Shown: piece after piece, positions 11,240 through 22,875 of the stretch
Layout: the number at the start of each line of letters is the position of its first letter
How positions within the stretch are numbered: the first letter of the stretch is position 1
NCBI RefSeq assembly: GCF_025602895.1
Contig: NW_026516520.1
Coordinates: 1 to 26,929, forward strand
Reading direction: 5' to 3'
Length of the DNA: 26,929 bases
Source: Polychytrium aggregatum
Lineage: Eukaryota; Chytridiomycota; Chytridiomycetes; Polychytriales
The notes under the pieces: generated by a model
Database searches by the model: none
What the model was told of the DNA's origin: nothing
What the model saw: only the letters and a program-made list of their open reading frames with translations
Position numbers and translations under genes: made by a program

Positions 11240-11960
11240 GCAAGCGCTATGGAGTTTGGCCGCGACGAGGGGGCAACGGCGGTGTGTCTGGGGAGGTTGT
11301 GGGAAGGGCGAGGGCTGGCCGAGGGCTGGCCCGTGAAGCAGGACACTGGCGGGTGGGTGAAGGACGGGAAGAAAGAGAGGGGCCAGGAGAAGGAGGCACA
11401 GACGAAGGAGGGGGAGAAGCGCCAGCGCCGGATGCTATATACTGGGAACGAAGGTGGGAATGGCCAGACCAGGGCCGAGCGGGATTTGGGGGAGCGAAAG
11501 GAAGGAGAAATCCGCGAGAAGATATGCGGGTCGGCGCGGGATGGGAAAGAGCCGACCAGGCAAGCAGAGCAGGGCAGAGCAGAGGGAAGAGCAGAGAGGG
11601 TAGAACAGAGGGGACGAGAGGAGAAAAAGAGAAAGGACACGGACGACGGATGGGTCGTCGCAGATATGGAGCCAGAGCAAAGGGGAGAAAGGCAGCAGGA
11701 CGGCACAGGCGAGAGGGCAGCAGGGCGGTACAAGCGAGCAGCGCCGCCACAAAATAAGGAGGCCGATGAGAGGCCGATGGGAGGGGGAGAACAACAGAAT
11801 CACGGCGGACGGACAAGCAATTTTCAGGCTGAGGGCACCGGGGCAGCCCAGCAGCAACACAACGGGAAAATCGGGAAAGGGCAGCGCAAATGGGAAAGGC
11901 AGTGGCCCAGGGAGACCCACCACCAAACCGGGCAGACGGAGAACGTGGGGGGGGGGAGGC
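11240..11960. other. Purine-rich strand-asymmetric tract upstream of the zinc-finger gene
   Basis: The plus strand is dominated by A and G (runs such as GGAGAAGGAGG and GAAAAAGAGAAAGG). On the minus strand this is a CT-rich stretch directly upstream of the zinc-finger ATG, consistent with the pyrimidine-rich promoters and leaders common in fungi. Boundaries are approximate. It may alternatively be simple compositional drift. Confidence 0.5.
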
Positions 11961-12076
11961 GTTGTGCTGAGTGCGGCGGGAGCGATGTTGTATGTTGGGT
12001 GGGAATGGGCGACGCGGAGGGATTTGGGGCAGCAGACCCGAAGGCGAGCCCGAGAGGAGCGATGGCAAGAGGAGCG

Positions 12077-12114
12077 GTGTGGGCAGTGGTGGTGTGGGCA
12101 GTGGTGGTGTGAGG
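12077..12114. repeat. 18-bp direct tandem duplication
   Basis: Two copies of an 18-bp unit built on GTGTGGGCAGTGGTG, followed by a partial diverged third copy. Confidence 0.75.
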
Positions 12115-12144
12115 AATGGCACCCTCGAGGGCGAGTTCAGGCGA

Positions 12145-12291
12145 ATGGACAACATGGACAAGCAAATGGACAACATGGACAAGCATATGGACAACATGGA
12201 CAAGCATATGGACAACATGGACAAGCATATGGACAACATGGACAAGCATATGGACAACATGGACAAGCATATGGACAACATGGACAAGCAT
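12145..12291. repeat. Seven-unit 21-bp tandem repeat
   Basis: Seven contiguous 21-bp units, followed by an 8-nt partial copy. The first unit differs from the other six by one base (its last base is A instead of T). Because 21 is a multiple of 3, the array stays open in several frames: one plus-strand frame would give MDNMDKH repeats (first unit MDNMDKQ), and the minus strand would give HMLVHVV-type repeats. Near-perfect identity means recent expansion or ongoing homogenisation. No gene is supported around it, so I call it a minisatellite. Confidence 0.92.
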
Positions 12292-12479
12292 ATGGACAGG
12301 GCAGCGCTCCTGATGCAGACAAACAGAGCGACGAGCTTGGTCGCCGTTACGACAGAACACGACAACACGAGCCGGCCGAGCAAGGGAACGGGCAGGCCGC
12401 GTGCTGGATGGGTGCGGGTGGTGCTGGAGGAGGGCAGGCAGGGTCGAGTGGAGTGGAGTGGGTGATCCGGCCGAGGGAC

Positions 12480-12600
12480 ATGATATGATGTGATGTGATG
12501 TACTGATGTGATGTGATATGATATACTGATGTGATGTGATATGATATACTAATGTGATATACTGATGTGATGTAGTATTCAGATGTGATATAATATGATG
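12480..12600. repeat. TGATGTGATG / TGATATGATATAC short-period satellite
   Basis: An imperfect array of TGATGTGATG and TGATATGATATACTAATG-like elements, with higher-order units of roughly 25-30 bp each ending in TACTGATG or similar. It is locally AT-rich within a GC-rich region. Boundaries are approximate. Confidence 0.85.
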
Positions 12601-12966
12601 GCGCCTGGCGTCGATGGCAATACGAGTTGATTCGCACAGCGCGGCCCACAGAACAGAGCCAAGATGAAAATTTGCGACATGCGCTGTGCATGCCCGGCCA
12701 GGCGCACAGGCCGCGTGGTTGGTCCGGGTGGCTCTGCGGCCGCTGGGCAATTGGGGCTGGGCAGGGCCGGCGGCGCCACAAGGCAGCCATGTCGGCACCG
12801 GTCCAATCGCGGGGGCCGGGGGTCAGGAACGCGGCCAGGACAGGGGGACAAGGGGCCACATGACGGACGGCGCGGGCGAGTGGCGGCATGGGCGCCTGTA
12901 CGCCCGTGCTGTGCGCTGTGTGAGCCGGGCGCTGCTGAGCTGGGCTGAGCTGTGCTGTGGTGCTTT

Positions 12967-13057
12967 GTGCTGCACTGTGTGGTGCTGCAATGTGTGGTGC
13001 GCTGTCTCGTGGTGTTGTGTCATATTGGGCCGTGGTGCTGCACTGTGTGGTGCTGCA
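12967..13057. repeat. 23-bp direct repeat in a T/G-rich stretch
   Basis: An identical 23-bp sequence (core GCACTGTGTGGTGCTGCA) occurs at 12967-12989 and 13035-13057, separated by 45 bp of related TGTGGTGC-rich sequence. Confidence 0.8.
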
Positions 13058-13354
13058 CTGTGATGTTGTCAGCATGCTGTTGCTTTCTGGCCGCATCACA
13101 CCACTCCATGAAGCCCACACACTCCATGATGCCCACAGCTCCATGAGACCGCTGTGTATCGCTGTGGCAACCCGCCCGGTGCTGGGTCCTCGGCTGCTCG
13201 TGACTGCCTTGTCCCGCGACTCTGTCGGCGCCTGCACAGAGGTGCGCACCAAGTGCCCAGGCCGATGCAGCAGTTTTGTCGCCCGGATGTCCACTCCTCG
13301 ACACGTTCGCATCCGCACCATCTCAATGCTCGCCCGTGTCCCTCGCGCCTCTGC

Positions 13355-13355
<1 letters not shown>

Positions 13356-13388
<33 letters not shown>
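13356..13388. repeat. (CTG)11 trinucleotide repeat
   Basis: Eleven uninterrupted CTG units. They lie in the gene-poor interval with no supported reading frame. CTG/CAG runs form hairpins and are prone to length change. Confidence 0.93.
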
Positions 13389-13389
<1 letters not shown>

Positions 13390-15172
13390 CATCGCAGCGT
13401 CCCCCCAACCGCACAGCAGCGGCCACCCGAGTGCAAGCCGTCCCCAACGCGTCCGGCGGCTCTGCCCCCCCCCAGCCCAGTTCCACAGCTCCCCTCCCCC
13501 ATGCCGCAGTCCGCACCCGCCCCATCGCGCTTTGTTGCTTGTTGCTTGGCCGCGCCCGTGCGGGGTGCCCAAATTGTGGTGTCACGGCGTTATTTGCCGC
13601 CGTGTCACGCGCGCGTCCACCGCATGTCCAGTGACCCAACCCCGCCAGCGGCTCACCACCAACAGACAGCGGCGCCGGGTGCAGGCGGCTGTGTGACCCG
13701 TCACGCCGCGGCCGCTGACTGGCCGAGCGTCCCTGGTCGGCCGCCACGCGTGGTGGCTTGGTGGTGGCTTGGCAGTGGCTCGGTGTCGTGCTTGCTTGGA
13801 TGGGTGTGATTGTGCCCAGCTGTGATGGGGTGGGATGGGTGTTGCCGCAGCAAGCTCGATCGTGATCGCCGCGTCCTCCATCCATCTCTTGGCTGTTTCG
13901 CCATGAACGCGATCGCTTTCGGCTCCCTCTTTGCTCTGGATTCTTGCTTCGCTCTTGGATGGAAATTGCTCACACATTCCTCCAACATTGAACACCGCAC
14001 AACATCGTCCGCCTGCGACAAACAGTGCCGCACCTCACACCCCGGGGGATCGATACGACCCGCCGCACCACCGGCCGCTCGGGCGCTCCGCATCCGCGAC
14101 AAACCAGTGCCGCCGTGCCTCCTCCGCTCGCACCGCTCGCACCACTCGTCCCGGACTGGATGCTTGTCGCCCTGGGTCCACAAATCAGCTGCTCGTTTAC
14201 GGCTCTGCGCGGCCAAGGCTTTGCTCCTCCGGAAGTTCATCCCATTCATTCCACCGCAGTCCACTCCAGCCCGAACCACATCTCCATTCAATCTTGCCCG
14301 GCTCAGTTCGATTCAATTCAATCCATCCAACTCCATTCTGCCCTGCTCCACTCACCTCTGCTCAAATATACCCCCATTCCGAATCATATGTCCAGTCCAA
14401 ACCGCATCTCCCATCCAAAACCACATCTCCGGTCCAAATGGCCTTGCACCGCTCGTCTCCCCGCCCGCTCCAGGACCCCATCATCCGCTCTTGCTGCATA
14501 TTGGACATGAGGTCATGCCAGCGCTTTTCTTGTTGCCGGCCCGGTCTCGCCATCAACGGCCCGACAGACCCCCGGCAGAGGTGCTGCTCTCCGATCGTCA
14601 GTCCAAATGCCCTGCTCGCCCCGTGAGCACAAACTGCCCCGTGGACACAAGCCGCTGCCCATCGGACTCTCCGTCTGCCTGGACTTGGCCAATGCTGCTC
14701 GGATTCCGCCATGTGGGAACCTGCTGGGGGGACGAACAAGAAAGCATGAGCAGCCGGGTGGCATCGTGGAATGCCAGCATGGCCTTCCGCCATCCGGCAT
14801 GGTCGTCCGCCATCCAATATCGTAGTCGCTTCCCACATGACAGCCGCACATGCTGGATGTGTCTCCAGCATCCGCCAGCTCCACATCCTGGTGTCCGCCA
14901 GGTCCACTTGGTCTTGGTCGCTCGCCCGACTTCCCACGCCACATCCGCTGCTTCGCTGATTGGGCCGCGCTCCGGTGGCGACGCATCACGTGTGACTTGC
15001 TTGGCTGGAGCCGGATGCATCCAGGGTCGACCCACCCAGCCCTAGCAAGCTCTAGCAACCCCTAGCAACCCCGCCCAGGCCCTAGTCTCCCCTGGCCAGC
15101 AGCCCTGGTCTGTTTGGCTCGGCCTCTGTTCGTCGTCTGCTTCTCCCAACCCAGCATCATACCGGCTCGACA

Positions 15173-15206
15173 ACAGCACCAAATCAACCACAGCACCAAA
15201 TCAACC
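15173..15206. repeat. 17-bp perfect tandem duplication upstream of CSN5
   Basis: ACAGCACCAAATCAACC occurs twice head to tail, ending 46 bp before the CSN5 ATG, so it probably lies in the promoter or 5' leader. Confidence 0.85.
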
Positions 15207-15252
15207 CCCGCCACCAAAAGCATCGACCCCCAGGGCATTCCCCCACACCAAC

Positions 15253-17577
<2,325 letters not shown>

Positions 17578-17602
17578 ACGAGGGGCGGGTGGAATTCGGA
17601 TC

Positions 17603-17626
17603 GGATTGGATTGGATTGGATTGGAT
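17603..17626. repeat. GGATT pentanucleotide repeat
   Basis: Four perfect GGATT units plus GGAT, starting 26 bp after the CSN5 stop codon and therefore probably in its 3' UTR. Confidence 0.85.
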
Positions 17627-17765
17627 CGGCGAGGACCTGTTCTGTATCAGGAGCTTTATCGTTGAACAGCGGCCAGATCCTGCCACATGGCCATATCGAT
17701 CATTCATTTCATAGCGAGAGCGACTGACGAGCGGGCAGACGGCCAGCGTGAGCCCGGCATGATGT

Positions 17766-17822
17766 GGTGGGATGTGGTTTGGTGGGATGTGGTTTGGTGG
17801 GATGTGGTTTGGTGGGATGTGG
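17766..17822. repeat. 15-bp G-rich tandem repeat upstream of YJU2B
   Basis: Three perfect copies of GGTGGGATGTGGTTT followed by a 12-bp partial copy. The plus strand holds many closely spaced G2-G3 runs and no C. The array ends about 137 bp before the YJU2B start, so it lies in the promoter region. Confidence 0.9.
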
Positions 17823-17958
17823 AGGCGAGGTGCCCGTGATCCAGTCAACTCGCCCCATTGCCAGAACCGCATGCGACAGCCCTGTCCGCATCTGCCCTCT
17901 TCCCCCTCTGGCGGATTGCTGGTCTGTCGCTCCTCCAACCAGCTGCAAACGCTTCGCC

Positions 17959-19766
17959 ATGGCCGGTAACCATCTCCCGCACCCTTCCTGTCTCGGTGGA
18001 ATCGCCTGCCATTGAGTCCCGGCTGCTGCTGCCGGTCGACTGCATTCCTCGGCTCGTGCTGACGACCTCCTATCGCCTCGCTGCTCGATCCTTGCGTCGT
18101 CTCATCCTCTTCCCCGGCATCGGGCATACGCTCTCAGAGCGCCGTGCAACCAACAAATACTACCCCCCTGACTGGGACCCATCCAAGGGCTCGATCAACA
18201 AGTTTGTCGGGCAGCACCCGTTGCGGGACCGGGCTCGGAAGCTCGACCAGGGCATCCTCATCGTACGCTTTGAGCTGCCATACAACATCTGGTGCCTCGG
18301 CTGCAACAACCATGTTGGTATGGGCGTGCGCTACAATGCCGAGAAGAAAAAGATCGGCAGCTATTACTCGACGCCGATCTGGCAGTTCCGAATGAAGTGC
18401 CACCTCTGCAGCAACTGGATCGAGATTCACACGGATCCCAAGGTATGCTCGCTGTTCCCGGCTGGCCGCCACCGATCTCTCTCGATCGGTGTAGGGTGGA
18501 GGCTATTGCCGGTATATCCAGCTCGTGCCGATGATCCCTGCCTATTGCTCTCATACCGTCATCGGCCCATTAACTGTTGATGGAATCGATGCGTTGGCGC
18601 ATTTGTGTTATGGTCAAACTGCCACGGACAGAACTCGGCCTATGTGATCGAGAGCGGAGCCAAAGCCCAAACGACGACCTGGGATCCTGCCGAGAACGGA
18701 ACGGTGGTGTTGCAATGTAGGGGACCTACTGTTGATCGAGCAGCACTCATTGGTCATTTGCGATTCTGCCAGTGTCGGATGGAGTCATGGAGACCCCCCT
18801 GCTGCCTCTGAGCTGAATGCATGCTTCTCAGCTGCGGTCGGTGCTCGCCTGCCATTCGAGTGATTTGACCTGACCCGCTCCGATCCGACCCGATCCGATC
18901 TGACGACGCTTCATGTCTCTGCCTGCTTGTCGAATTGCTGGATTCGTCCATCCGCAGCCGAAGAGGTTTCCGAGAAGCTCAAGGCCAACCCGCTCTTCCG
19001 TCTGGAGCACCAAGCCGTCGACGAAGCCAAGGGTGCAAGCGCTAAAACGCAGCTAACGCAGCTGCAAGAGTCTCGCGACAAGTTCTGGAGGGACCCGTAT
19101 ACCATGTCGCAGCGGCTCCGCAAGATCTTTCGGGTATGTGGCCCTGGCCGGTGTGGCGAGCGGCAAGGGAGGCGATGGGACGATCGTGCGCTTTGACCAT
19201 GAGCCGGGCCAAATACTCGCAGTGTCTCATGAGAGTGCGATTCCCTTTGGCCGGAACGCTGACCAAAGTGCGACTCGACCGATTTGCAGACAGAGAAGCG
19301 GGCCCGCGAGGCTGACGAGAAGGAAGGCCAGGACATCAAAGACAAAAACTCGCTCTCGATCGATATCCTGCCGTCGCGGCCTGAAGACTCGCTTGAGGCA
19401 CAGCTGGTCGAGTTCCAGAATCCTGCCCTGCAAACGATGGAGCGCAAGCGCAAGGCCATCGAAACTCGCTCGATCTTCCAGGGGCAGAGTGCTCTGGGCT
19501 CGGCTTCCAAACCCGCCCCGGGGCAGACCTTCAAGGCATTCGAGAAGCTCAAGAAGCTCGGAGGCGATCCATTTTCGATCCGCGAGTCGGTCGGTGTCGT
19601 TGTGAAGAAGCCCAGGCTCACTGGTCGTGATGGCGAAGGCAGCGGTGATCATCCAGCGGAGACAACAGCAGAAACAGCGAACGGGCCAGCGACTGGAGCC
19701 ATCTCCCAGACCGCGAGCCTGGCTCTCACAGGCCTGACAGCGTATGCTGAAAGCGACGAAGACTGA
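17959..19766 (+). CDS. YJU2B: CWC16-family splicing factor YJU2B/CCDC130, five exons, 349 aa
   Basis: CWC16 proteins are spliceosome-associated factors; Yju2 acts at the first catalytic step, and CCDC130/YJU2B is its paralogue. Exons: 17959-17965, 18138-18442, 18632-18716, 18958-19133, 19290-19766. The first exon is only ATGGCCG; joining it across intron 17966-18137 gives MAERRATNKYYPPDWDP, the typical N-terminus of the CCDC130 branch (xERKxxNKYYPPDFxP), which fixes the start. The conserved domain follows: HPLRDRARKLDQGILIVRFE, NIWCLGCNNHVGMGVRYNAEKKK and FRMKCHLCSNW, with two CxxC pairs that probably bind zinc. Next come YVIESGA and NPLFRLEH. The C-terminal exon is charged and probably coiled or disordered, with a basic stretch KKPR and a polar tail. 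CCDC130-type features (the ERR leader, the NPLFRLEH block) favour YJU2B over YJU2. Confidence 0.95.
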
Positions 19767-20985
19767 AGTTCGAAAGCCGTGCATATTCCCTGTGGACACT
19801 GACGTCCAAAATACTCCGACTTCAACGCGCTCTGGGCCCGATGAAGCCCAGGATGATATCTGCTCTCCCGCGATACTGCTGCTACCATTACTGCTGCACT
19901 AGCGAATGTCCAGCGATTTGTGCGCCAAAGCAGTGCACCACCAGATACAACACGACCGTGCAAATCGATGCCACGAGGCGATCGTCCGAGGGCATTCTGG
20001 CGCCCACGACACCATCGCAACTTCATGCACACGAGCCTCCAGCAATGCTGTTGTCGGCCGTATCCCGCCGCCTCCCGTGATTCACATGGTGTCTGCTGAC
20101 GGCTTCTTTGGGGCGAGGGAGACAGGAGACATGATTGGGAAGCTCCCAGCCGCCTGAAAGTGCTGCTGTCGTCACTTGGCCGGCCTCGCTTCCAACCGAC
20201 AGTTTATGAATACACTGTGCAGCTAGCCTAAAGAGCGCCGCCGCCGATGCCTATGACCGCTTGCCTCACGATTCAGCAGCAAGCGAGAAGACCCCGCAGC
20301 TGCAACGGTAACTGTGGCTGTCTGCAGTCCGGGCTTGATGCTCGCCACCGGGGATCGGAAGATAGGTTGCAGGCAAGCCGCTGAGACGGGGCTTTTCGTG
20401 TCTCGAGATCTTTCCCAAGAACGGCACCCACTACTGCAGCACCGGCATATCTCCCTATTCTCCTTTGTCGATTTGTAGGTGTACCCGCCCGGAGCGAGAG
20501 AGAAAGCAAGCACCCGCATCGCCCTTTGTCCCTGCCCGACTGCTCATCCGGCAGAAACATTCTTCGTGGCCAGTGTTCACAGCAGGCTCCACACTCCACT
20601 CGGCACACATTCCGCTTGTGCTTTGAGTTCTCTCTAGCATTGTTCTCGTCTTCCACACAGCCATTTATCCGCTTTATATTTTGTCGGCCTACCTCGACTC
20701 TCAGCACCGCCTCCAAAGCCTTCCAAATGATCTCCCGAGGACACCATAAGCATGTTTGTATTGGGCCGTGGGAAAGCAGTCTGGGGAGTCGTCGCAGCAG
20801 ACTCTGGCCCGGCGCTACCGCACAAAGGCTGGCCGATTGCGATGTGATGTGCGGCTCTCCGTCTCGAGTCAATTAGCAGCAGTGTACGTGGGTGGCATAA
20901 ACAGCAGAGGCTGGTGTCCGCACCGGTCATCGAGTCGCTCTGGATGTCCTCCAAGTCATTATTGGACGCGTTGGAAGGGAGCTAA
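19767..20985. other. Intergenic region without recognisable genes
   Basis: About 1.2 kb between YJU2B and the candidate small gene. Open frames of 60-200 codons exist on both strands, but their translations are Ser/Arg/Cys/Pro-rich, match no family I know and have no splice-consistent partners. I see no tRNA-like or other RNA-gene structure. The interval should contain the YJU2B 3' UTR and an upstream promoter. Confidence 0.5.
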
Positions 20986-22083
20986 AATGTCGTCAGTGTC
21001 GCCAACGGCCGCTCCCACCGAGCACAGCTTCTAACCAGCATGACCGTCTCTGACGTTGTCGGCTCAAGAACTCCAACGAGAAGATCAACCCCAACTTCTC
21101 GACGGCGACCGATTCGTACAAGGCGCCGGATGTAAAGGAGCTGGTAACGAGGCGTGCGACCCACTCCGTGCTTGTTCTCCTCTCCCCGATGAATCCGGGT
21201 GTCCTCTGCTCGCGTTAATGATCTTCTGGTCGTCTTGAGAAGGGCTGGTGGTGAAAAGGCCATCTATCGGCCGACAAACTCACGAGCTCGATCTGATACC
21301 ACAGGTGATGAGCTACAATATCGAGCGGGTCCAGTACACCAAAAACAAAAACCGCTCGACCCAGAGCGGCGATTGGTGGGGCGAAAGCGCTCCGGTCGAG
21401 ATGGCGGTAAATATCGGTTGGCGCAGCGAGGCGAAGAGGGATGGGAAGAAGGGGTGGGAGTGAATGCAGAGGCGAAGGACTTTGGCTCAACTACCAGCTC
21501 GCACATTTCGTGTTCGAGTGCTCTCCCGGATAGCGCATGCCACTCCTTCGATCTCTGCCGGACCCCTTCATGCCCCGCTAAACATTGCGCCATCGAACGG
21601 CTGCGACCTGCTTCCGCCTTGTGCATCGAAACCACTACCAGAGCATCGAGCCACAGCCCAATCGAAAAACTCCGCAAAAGGTCCTGAGCAATTACGGCAT
21701 GAGCTTTGGCGAGGAGGGCCATGGCAAGATCGATATTGCAGGCCCAGAATGGTCGCTCCACCGCCGAAAGAAGAACATCCAGGGAGCGCAAGAAACTGGA
21801 AGGCACTTTAATATCCTCACGGGTATGTGGATGCATGACGATCTAATCGCGAGCGCGGGCAACAGGACGCCCCCAGATGAGAGGATTACTGACGCTTTGT
21901 ATATCACTCCTTGTGTTTCACACAATCGCCCCCATCCGCCAGGCAACGAGAGCAGCGATTCCTCGTACGGACGATACGACCCGAACCGATCCGCCAGACG
22001 CATCTCGTTCGACAAACTGCAGCGACACCAGCTCCAGGAGGAACACGGCCGCTTACAACATCATCTCAAACACGCAGTCTTAG
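20986..22083 (+). CDS. Candidate small six-exon gene of unknown family, about 146 aa
   Basis: Model: exons 20986-20994, 21069-21143, 21305-21406, 21642-21822, 21943-21964, 22032-22083; total 441 nt, stop TAG at 22081, all phases compatible. Protein-like blocks in order are NEKINPNFSTATDSYKAPDV, VMSYNIERVQYTKNKNRS, SNYGMSFGEEGHGKIDIAGP, EWSLHRRKKN, TGRHFNILTGNES and a C-terminal AAYNIISNTQS. These are ordinary, mixed-polarity residues, unlike the skewed translations of the surrounding non-coding DNA. Donors GGTATGT (21823) and GGTAAAT (21407) and the CTAAC before exon 2 support splicing. Weakest parts are the first exon (GTGTCG donor) and the last intron; exon 5 could instead run on in frame to a stop at 22265. 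Short Tyr/Asn-rich proteins with SYKAP- and FNILTG-like motifs resemble small axonemal microtubule proteins, and DNAI3 lies downstream, but this is only a resemblance. I do not recognise the family and assign no function. Confidence 0.5.
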
Positions 22084-22875
22084 TCGATGTGAACAAATCC
22101 GACAACGAGCCAGCCAAGTCCCTGGCGCACGCAAACCTGCAGTCCGCTTCTACAGTTGCCCGTTGTCACACTTGCTTCGCTTTCGCACTTGTCCGTCGTC
22201 GCATTCGCTGCTGTCTCATTCGCGCTCTCTCGCATGCACTCGCTTCAACCGCCGACCAGCACTAGCCCGCACCCTCGCAGTATCTCATGTTCACCGACGC
22301 TTCACAAACAACTGTCCATCTCGCCCGATTCCCACGCCCGTCCGTACCTGCATTCACTTGCTGTCGTGTCGATCCCTCTGTGCTTGCCATCTACGTTCGT
22401 CCGTGCATATTGCTCAACAGCACTGTTGTATAGAATGTGTGTCTGCCCGACCCAACCCCGGTTCTTGCGATCCATTGAGGGTCAAAGAGTCCCAGAGCAA
22501 GGACATTGCCGCTCTCAGTGAGTCAGTCGCTAGTACAGCTCGACCGGCGCAACTCGACTATGGGCGGACGCTCTTGCGCTGCTGTCTCGATCCAGCGGGC
22601 TAAATCGGGCTCGAAGCGAGCAAGCAGATCGATTGCGAGTTTCCCGCCCAAACGGCGTGGGTCTGGGCATGGCCGCATGCTCGATTTGCTTCCGCCCGCA
22701 TCGCAAGGCGGGACGCTCCTTCTCAGCCTCTGGCAAGAGAGCGCCATTTGATCAGCGTTTACTCCTGCCAGAAAGTAAACACTTCTTTCGAGATTAGACT
22801 GCGGGGGTTTCTCATAGCCATTCACTCAGCTAGCCGTCCAGTCGCCCCCTCCATATTTCTATCCATCCAGCAAGT
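22084..22875. other. Intergenic region upstream of DNAI3
   Basis: About 0.8 kb with no recognised coding exon. It is pyrimidine-rich on the plus strand around 22150-22420 (many TCGC, CTCGC and TCACTT motifs), which fits a promoter and leader region for DNAI3. If the upstream small gene does not use the last intron proposed, its coding region could extend to 22265. Confidence 0.5.

Larger units (their letters stand above)
11110..15252. other. Gene-poor, repeat-rich interval of about 4.1 kb
   Basis: This separates the zinc-finger gene (minus) from CSN5 (plus), so it must hold two divergent promoters and 5' leaders. I recognise no protein family in any frame. Long open frames exist on both strands but have biased, low-complexity translations and no splice-consistent structure. 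The interval has zones: a purine-rich plus strand (about 11240-11960), tandem repeats (12077-12291), a TGATGTGATG satellite (about 12480-12600), T/G-rich direct repeats (12967-13057), a (CTG)11 tract, a pyrimidine-rich stretch with CCATCC and TCCA motifs (about 14250-14480), and CCCTAGCAA-like short repeats near 15040-15075. Confidence 0.55.
17578..17958. other. CSN5 to YJU2B intergenic region
   Basis: This 381-nt spacer holds the CSN5 3' end and the YJU2B promoter, both genes on the plus strand. It contains two simple repeats (17603-17626 and 17766-17822). No coding exon is visible. Stop-rich and repeat-driven frames argue against a further gene. Confidence 0.55.

Noticed and set aside
11225..12112. 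Open frame of 295 codons on the plus strand, Gly/Arg/Glu/Lys-rich
   Set aside because: Its composition follows directly from the purine-rich DNA (AGG, GGA, GAA, AAG codons), and no domain is recognisable.
12145..12300. CRISPR-like array
   Set aside because: The units are contiguous with no spacers, and the genome is eukaryotic.
11247..12383. Open frame of 378 codons on the minus strand with MLSICLS-type repeats
   Set aside because: The repeats are the minisatellite read in a minus-strand frame, and the rest is Pro/Ser-rich sequence from the purine-skewed tract. The array is equally open in other frames, so openness is not evidence of coding.
12347..13885. Open frame of 512 codons on the minus strand
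   Set aside because: The translation is low-complexity, passes through the (CTG)11 tract and the TGATGTGATG satellite, has no family motif and no splice-consistent partner. Long frames arise by chance in GC-rich DNA.
13810..15045. Open frame of 411 codons on the plus strand
   Set aside because: Ser/Pro/His/Cys-rich translation without any conserved block; stop codons are rare simply because the DNA is rich in C.
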